Shown: piece by piece, positions 6,514 to 11,593 of the stretch
How positions within the stretch are numbered: position 1 is the stretch's first letter
Layout of the letters: each line of letters starts with the position of its first letter
Assembly (NCBI GenBank): GCA_018695135.1
Contig: JABHOV010000079.1
Location: 1 to 34,223 of the forward strand
Length of the DNA stretch: 34,223 bases
Direction: 5' to 3'
Source of the DNA: Candidatus Melainabacteria bacterium
Lineage (GTDB): Bacteria > Cyanobacteriota > Vampirovibrionia > LMEP-6097
Notes under the pieces: model-generated
What the model was told of the DNA's origin: nothing
What the model saw: the letters and a program-made list of their open reading frames with translations, nothing else
Database searches by the model: none
Made by a program: the position numbers and the translations under genes

Positions 6514-7240
6514 TTGCGCTCAGCCTTGTTGCAACAAAATCATAACCTGTTAAAGACTGCAACTGTGCTTTATCCCCGCCCAAACCAGAAACTATTACTT
6601 GAGCATTAGGCACTAAGACCTTGATGTAATCAATCACAGACTGCGGGCTGCGCTGCTCGGGCTGAAACTCCCAATCTTGTTTTTTCTTGCGAAGTTTCTG
6701 AAAGTCGCGCGGTGAAGTGATAGTGGCAAGCTTCTTGCCCTTTGCTTGATAGTCACGCAACTCCGGATAAGGTCCTTGCAAGGAATTAAAGAAATCGCTC
6801 GAGCTTGATGGATTCAGAGGATAGATCTTGAATTTGTTACTCGTATAACCAGCTCTCAATAGAGCATTGACATCAGCTTGGCAATAAACTCCAGGGATAT
6901 ACCGCAAGTATTGAGACATCCATGGGTCTTCTTGAATCGTTTTCATGATTTCAGTATCCAATGCTGGCGCAAAAACTTCGATAGTTTCTTGAAGCCAAGG
7001 CTCAGCTATTTGTTTTAAAGAGGATAATTGAGTTTTATCAATCAAGCTAGCCAAACCGACTTTAATTCCTATTTGCTTGCAATCAGCAAAAATCGCCTTG
7101 AGATCATCAAGTAAACCAGGACAAGCAAAACTAAGCTCAAGTGCTTCAAGTTCGATATCACTAGAACTAAGCTGAACTACGGCTTGATTAACTTGCTGGC
7201 GCAAGTCTAAAGCAGAATTAATGATGGGATAGTATTTCAC
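6485..7240 (-). CDS. KDPG/KHG aldolase (Eda)-like protein, divergent
   Basis: It resembles 2-keto-3-deoxy-6-phosphogluconate aldolase. IPGVYCQADVNALLRAGYTS with following NKFKIYPLN corresponds to the PGxxTxxExxxAxxxGxxxxKxFP block, where the Lys forms the Schiff base. LQGPYPELR corresponds to the GPFP phosphate region. LEALELSF near residue 35 may hold the acid/base Glu. At 251 aa it is about 40 residues longer than typical Eda, and a Lys/Gln-rich insert (LRKKKQDWEFQPEQR) follows GPYPELR. The usual (V/I)GAGT and PTGG motifs are altered to VGLASL and VSGLGG. The start is GTG at 7240; a TAATAT hexamer ends 8 nt before it. The substrate is uncertain. Confidence 0.6.
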   Translation of the reverse strand: MKYYPIINSALDLRQQVNQAVVQLSSSDIELEALELSFACPGLLDDLKAIFADCKQIGIKVGLASLIDKTQLSSLKQIAEPWLQETIEVFAPALDTEIMKTIQEDPWMSQYLRYIPGVYCQADVNALLRAGYTSNKFKIYPLNPSSSSDFFNSLQGPYPELRDYQAKGKKLATITSPRDFQKLRKKKQDWEFQPEQRSPQSVIDYIKVLVPNAQVIVSGLGGDKAQLQSLTGYDFVATRLSANGEQNHSSK

Positions 7241-7248
7241 CTGTTATA

Positions 7249-7254
7249 ATATTA
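7249..7254 (-). promoter_or_regulatory. -10 of the Eda-like/trmL operon
   Basis: TAATAT on the minus strand ends 8 nt before the GTG start at 7240. The tract is AT-rich (TAATATTATAAC), so an overlapping TATTAT is also possible. Confidence 0.35.
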
Positions 7255-7266
7255 CATAAGTAAGGG

Positions 7267-7282
7267 TCACTTGTGCAAGTGA
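7267..7282. promoter_or_regulatory. Palindrome TCACTTGTGCAAGTGA upstream of abiEi (first pair)
   Basis: Two 7-bp arms around TG, 80 nt before the antitoxin ATG. AbiE antitoxins are known to repress their own promoter by binding inverted repeats, so this is a candidate operator. It lies between the eda-like gene and abiEi and could touch either promoter. Confidence 0.4.
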
Positions 7283-7295
7283 TGATTTATTTCAT

Positions 7296-7345
7296 TAAGG
7301 TTACAAAATCGCAACTTGGTGGAATATTTCCATAAGATTACAAAA
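7296..7345 (+). promoter_or_regulatory. Direct repeats TAAGRTTACAAAA at the abiEi promoter
   Basis: TAAGGTTACAAAA (7296-7308) and TAAGATTACAAAA (7333-7345) are 37 nt apart. The second copy sits just before a weak -10 (TAATGT, 7349-7354) that ends 7 nt before the ATG at 7362. The position fits a repressor site for autoregulation. Confidence 0.4.
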
Positions 7346-7361
7346 AAGTAATGTTGTAGAA

Positions 7362-7979
7362 ATGAAGTACGAAATACTAAGAAAGAAATTTAAAAACACG
7401 TTGGTTTTTGATCAAAAATCTATTAAGATCGTTGATCCGTCATTCAACCCAAAGTTGTTATTTGATTGGCAAAAAAAAGGTCTCATCAAAAAAATTATTC
7501 GAGGCAAATATATATTTTGCGAGAATGAACTCAAAGATCTTGAAAAATATACTATTGCAAATCTGATCTACGAACCATCCTATCTCTCTTTAGAATCGGC
7601 TCTTTCAATTTATGGAATCATTCCCGAAACAGTTTTTGCCATAACTTCCGTTTCAAGCAATAAAACCAAAGTCTTCTACACTGACATTGGACCATTCTCA
7701 TATAAACGAATCAAACCTTCACTCTTTTTTGGTTACACAGTTATTAATCAAGCCAAGATTTGTTACCGAATTGCTGACCTAGAAAAAGCTTTACTTGATT
7801 TCCTTTATCTCAATCCTAAAATCAAGACTCAACAAGATTTTGAAAACACAAGACTAGACCTAACTTTGCTTCAAGAAGAATTGAACCAAAACAAATTTCT
7901 TGATTACTTAGCCAGATTCTCTGTCAAATCACTAGACCAAAGAGCCACAAACTTATTAAGGAGTATCAATAATGCTTGA
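7362..7979 (+). CDS. AbiEi-type antitoxin / transcriptional regulator (first pair)
   Basis: The antitoxin of a type IV-like AbiE toxin-antitoxin system. The 205-residue protein has an N-terminal winged-helix-like part with LLFDWQKKGLIKKIIRGKYI, the typical 'G.I.RI.rG.Y' turn. The AbiEi core follows: EPSYLSLESALSIYGIIPET, then AITSVSSNKTKVFYTDIGPF, and SYKRIKPSLFFGY. It overlaps the toxin gene by 8 nt (7972-7979), the usual antitoxin-first order. The start at ATG 7362 sits 7 nt after TAATGT and has no SD. Flanking repeats are candidate operators. It differs clearly in sequence from the second AbiEi in this window, so the pairs are not a recent duplication. Confidence 0.85.
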   Translation: MKYEILRKKFKNTLVFDQKSIKIVDPSFNPKLLFDWQKKGLIKKIIRGKYIFCENELKDLEKYTIANLIYEPSYLSLESALSIYGIIPETVFAITSVSSNKTKVFYTDIGPFSYKRIKPSLFFGYTVINQAKICYRIADLEKALLDFLYLNPKIKTQQDFENTRLDLTLLQEELNQNKFLDYLARFSVKSLDQRATNLLRSINNA

Positions 7980-8748
7980 CCTTGCAATACTAAAACAAAA
8001 TTTCCCACCTAATACCCATCAAGACGAACAAAGTATTTTGCGCGAATACTTACAGTGCCATGTACTCAAAAGTATCTTCAGCTCAAATCAAGCATCCAAA
8101 TTAGTTTTCATTGGTGGCACTGCACTTAGAATTGTTTACCAAACACAGAGATTTTCAGAAGACTTGGATTTTGACAATAAAGGTCTTAGCATCGAAGACT
8201 GGACTTCAATCGGAGACAAGATTGTATATGACTTAAGCAAACTTGGTTTCAAATTAGAAATCACCAAGACTCGTTTAAATGACACTGTTTTTCATCACAA
8301 TATAAAATTTCTGGAATTACTATTTCATTATGGAATTTCTGGACACATTAATCAAAAGCTAATGATTAAAGTAGATTCAGAGAATCAAGGGATCGAATAT
8401 AACTATGATAGTTTTGATCTAAATAGATTTGATGTAAGATCCAAGATCAAAGTTATGCCAATTGACATTGCACTTTCTCAAAAATTCAGAGCATTTTTTG
8501 ATAGGGCAATGGGCAGAGATCTTTTTGATATTAGCTCTTTGATTTCTCGTACCAAACCTAACTATAACTACCTTAAACAAGCCCTTGGTATTAATGAACC
8601 AGCAGAACTGAAATCAAGAGTTTTGGCTCGCTGCGATGAATTAGAACTAGCAGACTTAGAAAAACGTGCCTTACCATTCTTGTTCAACAAAGATGACCTC
8701 AATAGGATTAAGTTTTTTAAAGACGAGATGCAGCAATATGAGTTCTAA
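7972..8748 (+). CDS. AbiEii-type nucleotidyltransferase toxin (first pair)
   Basis: Toxin of the AbiE pair; AbiEii proteins are GTP-binding nucleotidyltransferases (DUF1814), and relatives modify tRNA 3' ends. Motif I is intact: VFIGGTALRIVY (48-56), then RFSEDLDFD (60-68), the GG(T)xLR...RxSxDxD signature. Later motifs include LMIKVDSE and the K/R...D block LSQKFRAFFDRAMGRDLFD. The length of 258 aa is normal. It starts inside the end of the antitoxin gene and ends before a strong hairpin (8788-8810). All visible catalytic residues are retained, so it is probably active. Abortive phage defence or plasmid/element stabilisation are the known roles of the family. Confidence 0.88.
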   Translation: MLDLAILKQNFPPNTHQDEQSILREYLQCHVLKSIFSSNQASKLVFIGGTALRIVYQTQRFSEDLDFDNKGLSIEDWTSIGDKIVYDLSKLGFKLEITKTRLNDTVFHHNIKFLELLFHYGISGHINQKLMIKVDSENQGIEYNYDSFDLNRFDVRSKIKVMPIDIALSQKFRAFFDRAMGRDLFDISSLISRTKPNYNYLKQALGINEPAELKSRVLARCDELELADLEKRALPFLFNKDDLNRIKFFKDEMQQYEF

Positions 8749-8787
8749 GACAATTCTCCAGTAGACTAACAATCAATCTCGTGCCTG

Positions 8788-8810
8788 CTGAAGCAAATCA
8801 TTTGCTTCAG
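8788..8810 (+). terminator. Hairpin terminator after the first AbiE pair
   Basis: CTGAAGCAAAT and ATTTGCTTCAG are perfect 11-nt arms around one base (a realistic loop takes the inner AAATCATTT), followed by ACCTTTTG. It lies 40 nt after the toxin stop. Confidence 0.6.
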
Positions 8811-8824
8811 ACCTTTTGTATGCC

Positions 8825-8857
8825 GCTCAATCTACGTATCTTCGATACTTGTTGAGC
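8825..8857 (-). terminator. Hairpin at the 3' end of the radical SAM operon
   Basis: GCTCAA...TTGAGC with an inner GTATC-TTC-GATAC pair overlaps the last base of the radical SAM stop codon. It could end the minus-strand operon. No strong U-tract follows. Confidence 0.4.
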
Positions 8858-9735
8858 TAACGCTTATAAACATTAACTATCTCAAGCCCCGGCAAAGTAT
8901 CAGCCAAAAGCTCTCTAAGCCTAGCTTCAAGCGCAAAGGCTTGCTCCTTAGTTATCACTGGCAATTCAGTAAACTCAATAAAATCTGGTTTAATATCCTC
9001 TGATTCACCAGGTCCGTAATGATTACCTCGAGTGTCAATCCAATAGTCTCCTGTTGTAGAGACTGGTTTGGCTCTAGTTGGAGTATTGATTTGTAATTTG
9101 TTAATGCCAAGCTCTTTAATCACAGCCGCCATCTCAGCAAGATATTCGTCCTTCTCAAGCCATTTGGGCATGATCATGATTTGCAGCTGTAGAGTCGTGT
9201 CAGCCTGGCAATCTAATGCAAGCATTTTAATCCCACTAACAATAGTCGCTACCGTAACCCCTTCAGCAGGCTGATTGACAGAGCGCAAGACCTCATCATT
9301 CGGCGCATCTAGCTTGAGAGAGATCAAATCAGCGTGCAAAGCTCGCTCTCTGACAATTGGATCGTTGAGCATAGTGGCGTTAGTCAAAATAGAAATAGGG
9401 ACTTGTTTCTTGCGATCAGCATAAAGCTCACGAATCGCATCAATCATCTGGGCGAGGTTCTCTGCTAGTGTAGGTTCTCCAGAACCAGCAAAAGTAATTA
9501 CATCTAGATCTTCATAAACAAATCCACCACCAGCTTCTAGTGCCCGCAAATCCTCAATCACTTGCTCAGTTGGCACATAGACCTTGACCTCAGTTGTGAC
9601 TTGTTGGATCTTGCCTAGCTGACAGTAAGCGCAACTAAAGGAGCAAGTACTCGTCGAGCCAATTGGATCGATACCAAGTGAAGTGCCTGAGCGCCATGAG
9701 CGCACTGGACCGTAGACATAGCTTACTCTTTCCAT
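8857..9735 (-). CDS. Radical SAM protein, COG0731-like Fe-S oxidoreductase
   Basis: A radical SAM enzyme of unknown substrate. YVYGPVRSWRSGTSLGIDP is the N-terminal hallmark of COG0731, followed by the [4Fe-4S]/SAM motif CSFSCAYCQLG (CxxxCxxC) and TFAGSGEPTLAENL. The C-terminal half includes LQINTPTRAKPV. The track begins at 9744 with TTG; ATG 9735 is better because it overlaps the preceding toxin stop as TAATG. The product is then 292 aa. That overlap makes it the third gene of the second AbiE operon. Archaeal relatives include wybutosine (tRNA) enzymes; most bacterial members are annotated only as radical SAM. A tRNA link alongside a toxin family that targets tRNA is tempting but inferred. 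Confidence 0.85.
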   Translation of the reverse strand: MERVSYVYGPVRSWRSGTSLGIDPIGSTSTCSFSCAYCQLGKIQQVTTEVKVYVPTEQVIEDLRALEAGGGFVYEDLDVITFAGSGEPTLAENLAQMIDAIRELYADRKKQVPISILTNATMLNDPIVRERALHADLISLKLDAPNDEVLRSVNQPAEGVTVATIVSGIKMLALDCQADTTLQLQIMIMPKWLEKDEYLAEMAAVIKELGINKLQINTPTRAKPVSTTGDYWIDTRGNHYGPGESEDIKPDFIEFTELPVITKEQAFALEARLRELLADTLPGLEIVNVYKR

Positions 9736-10409
9736 TAAAAACAATTCTCCAAGCTATCCAAACGAATTCTCAATTGCATAATAGTATCCTGTTTCATCTT
9801 CTCTTTGACCCAGGTCTTTTGTTTGTGCTCAACTAGTTCTCCCAAAGCATCAAGTAAATCAAAATCAAAGTTGTTTTCTACAAAGTCGATTGTTTTGCGA
9901 AGATACTCTATCAAATTCAATCCTGTTCTACCTTCTATAATACTTTCAGTAATATCTATTTTGTTTTGCAAAATAAAATAAGCATCGAAAACATCTCTTG
10001 CAGCTGGTACTTTGCGCTCCGTTAATGCCAGTAACTTATTAGCTGCCATATCTTCTAATTGCATAACCAAAATCGGAATCCCCAAAAACAACTTGGGCTT
10101 ATAACTAGAATTAACAGTGCGGTGTGAAACATCAATCTTGAGATGATGTAAACCTTTTTGATAGGACATTGCAATCAAGCCTCCAAAGTGCTTGAGAGCC
10201 TGATCTTTAATCACACCATAGTTTGAACAAATCTCCAACAATGTTTCATGGACCAACAATCCCTTCTCTGGATCAAGTAAATCAAAATCCAGATCTACAG
10301 AAAATCTATTGAGCTTATAAAAAAAATATAGAGCCGTTCCACCTTTGAAACCCAGATGTGGAGCTATTTTGGAATTACTATAAATATCAGTTAGAACTGA
10401 TATCATCAT
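9735..10409 (-). CDS. AbiEii-type nucleotidyltransferase toxin (second pair)
   Basis: A DUF1814/AbiEii family nucleotidyltransferase of 224 aa. GFKGGTALYFFYKLNRFSVD with following LDFD (residues 20-43) is the GGTxL...RxSxDxDFD signature. HHLKIDVSHR is the second acidic motif, and MAANKLLALTERKVPAARDVFDAYFIL is the conserved K...RD..D helix. The N-terminus before the GG motif is short (22 aa) compared with the first AbiEii here. The gap to the antitoxin stop is 30 nt, and its own stop overlaps the ATG of the radical SAM gene (TAATG). It is only distantly similar to the first AbiEii. Confidence 0.87.
   Translation of the reverse strand: MMISVLTDIYSNSKIAPHLGFKGGTALYFFYKLNRFSVDLDFDLLDPEKGLLVHETLLEICSNYGVIKDQALKHFGGLIAMSYQKGLHHLKIDVSHRTVNSSYKPKLFLGIPILVMQLEDMAANKLLALTERKVPAARDVFDAYFILQNKIDITESIIEGRTGLNLIEYLRKTIDFVENNFDFDLLDALGELVEHKQKTWVKEKMKQDTIMQLRIRLDSLENCF
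10384..10403. promoter_or_regulatory. Palindrome at the start of the second toxin gene
   Basis: ATATCAGTTAGAACTGATAT has 9-bp perfect arms around AG and lies in codons 3-9 of the toxin. It could be an internal operator or an mRNA hairpin limiting toxin translation. Confidence 0.4.
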
Positions 10410-10439
10410 ATCTCTATGTTTATTAGTATCTAAGATAAA

Positions 10440-11027
10440 TTACTCCTCGTCTTCTTTGTAAATCCGATAATAAGACTCAAGCCGTTGGTTCATTGCCTTT
10501 GATGAATAAATCTCCACCAAATCAAAACATTTATCCCAATCAAGTGGTCTTAAATTATCAAAATAGTACTCTCGATATAAGTATAAAGCATCAAGGAATG
10601 CTCTTTCTTTACTAGCGCGAAAATAGAATTCCTTATCTTCTAAGCCTCTAGGATTCAGCAAAATATCCTTTGAGATCTTCTTGTAGCGATATCCCTGCTT
10701 CTCAACTTCAATGTCACGACTAAGGTATGAACAGAGGTATATGGTTTCATAATACTGAAATATCATCGCTTCTTCTCTCAGCACCGTAATTAAGCTGATA
10801 TAGGAAGGCTTAAATTGCTTAGTAGCAAACTCGTATCTATTGTAATTAAGATCCTTGGCGTATAAGCCTTGTTTAATGCGTATAAGCTTGCCACTCTTGC
10901 AATAGTAAGAAAGCCTTCTGTAGATATTGGCTTTATTATCGTCTCTCCACAATAGTGAGAGTTCGTTTGGAGTAAACACCGTATTTTGAGATTTGAGTAT
11001 CTCGTATATGTAAAAATCTCTATCCAT
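10440..11027 (-). CDS. AbiEi-type antitoxin / winged-helix regulator (second pair)
   Basis: The 195-residue protein starts with a winged-helix domain (FTPNELSLLWRDDNKANIYR, then RLSYYCKSGKLIRIKQGLYA). The AbiEi-like core FKPSYISLITVLREEAMIFQ follows, and later KERAFLDALYLYREYYFDN, a typical antitoxin C-terminal helix. It precedes an AbiEii toxin by 30 nt in the same operon, which supports the assignment. Unlike the first AbiEi, its start has a 30-nt leader containing an inverted repeat (11039-11055), a likely autoregulation site. The extended -10 TGgTATAAT is at 11065-11073. The antitoxin role follows from family and context. Confidence 0.78.
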   Translation of the reverse strand: MDRDFYIYEILKSQNTVFTPNELSLLWRDDNKANIYRRLSYYCKSGKLIRIKQGLYAKDLNYNRYEFATKQFKPSYISLITVLREEAMIFQYYETIYLCSYLSRDIEVEKQGYRYKKISKDILLNPRGLEDKEFYFRASKERAFLDALYLYREYYFDNLRPLDWDKCFDLVEIYSSKAMNQRLESYYRIYKEDEE

Positions 11028-11038
11028 GAACTGAATCT

Positions 11039-11073
11039 AACACTGTATGTGTGTTCCAGTTCTCATTATACCA
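11039..11073 (-). promoter_or_regulatory. Promoter and candidate operator of the second AbiE operon
   Basis: TGgTATAAT on the minus strand (-10 hexamer at 11065-11070) is an extended -10. The inverted repeat AACAC-N7-GTGTT (11039-11055) covers the start of the predicted transcript and fits negative autoregulation by the AbiEi protein. Confidence 0.5.
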
Positions 11074-11140
11074 CAATCAAACAAATCCAAGCCCAAAACC
11101 AGCAAAATACTAAGCTTGAGTTCCCCACATCGCCCCAAGA

Positions 11141-11212
11141 TTAGCAAATTTTAATATTAAAGTGTCAATATATTTTACAAAAGGGTTGGGAAATCTATAT
11201 TGACATTGGTAA
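11141..11212 (+). repeat. Upstream copy of a 72-bp duplicated promoter region
   Basis: It matches 11367-11438 over 72 bp with 6 mismatches (offset 226 bp). Two of the changes destroy the first TTGACA box (TTGGGA here) and the -10 equivalents are poor, so this copy looks like a decayed promoter. It lies in the 566-nt gap between the AbiE operon and the 953-aa gene. Confidence 0.85.
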
Positions 11213-11236
11213 CAGTAGAATTCTTAACTGATAGCC

Positions 11237-11337
11237 GTCATTGCGAGCCCGAAGGGCGCGGCAATCTAATGCAATATCATACTGAAACGAAATGTATTTG
11301 CATTAGGTTGCTTCGTCACTTTGGTCCTTGCAATGAC
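11237..11337. repeat. GTCATTGCGAG dispersed palindromic repeat, copy 1
   Basis: It begins GTCATTGCGAGCCCGAAGGG and ends TTGCAATGAC, with inner arms GCAATCTAATGCA and TGCATTAGGTTGC. It is closely related to copies at 21087-21194 and 22194-22295. It sits exactly between the two copies of the 72-bp duplication. Confidence 0.85.
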
Positions 11338-11366
11338 AGCTAAGTTGTTTCCATAATTTACGAACA

Positions 11367-11438
11367 TTAACAAATTTTAATACTAAAGTGTAAATATATT
11401 TTACAAAAGGCTTGACAAATCTATATTGACATTGGTAC
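11367..11438 (+). repeat. Downstream copy of the 72-bp duplicated promoter region
   Basis: This copy carries an intact TTGACA at 11412-11417 and a second at 11426-11431 and serves the 953-aa gene. The GTCATTGCGAG element lies between it and the upstream copy. Confidence 0.85.
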
Positions 11439-11454
11439 TATAGTATCGTAATAC
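11412..11454 (+). promoter_or_regulatory. Overlapping promoters of the 953-aa gene
   Basis: TTGACA (11412) with TGgTACTAT (hexamer 11436-11441, spacer 18), and TTGACA (11426) with TAATAC (11449-11454, spacer 17). Both would give a leader of about 130-150 nt, unusually long for this window. A hidden control element in that leader is possible, but I see no known riboswitch. Confidence 0.6.
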
Positions 11455-11593
11455 AGATTAAGCTTAAGTTAAGAGAAAAAGCGAATCTATATTATGTATC
11501 ATTTATTAGAGATAAGCTCATAATACCTATCAAATATGTATTTAACAGGGCTTTTTATTAAATGAGAGATCAGCAAAAACAAAGGAAAAGCTA

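Noticed and set aside
8749-8856. tRNA or small RNA gene between the convergent AbiE toxin and radical SAM genes
   Set aside because: The two hairpins fit terminators; there is no cloverleaf or TTCGANNC-type arm.
11141-11438. CRISPR array or phage att sites suggested by the 72-bp repeats
   Set aside because: There are only two copies, they contain promoter boxes, no regular spacers exist and no cas or integrase gene is present.
11454-11593. Riboswitch in the long leader of the 953-aa gene
   Set aside because: No conserved riboswitch core is recognisable and the leader is AT-rich without clear stems.
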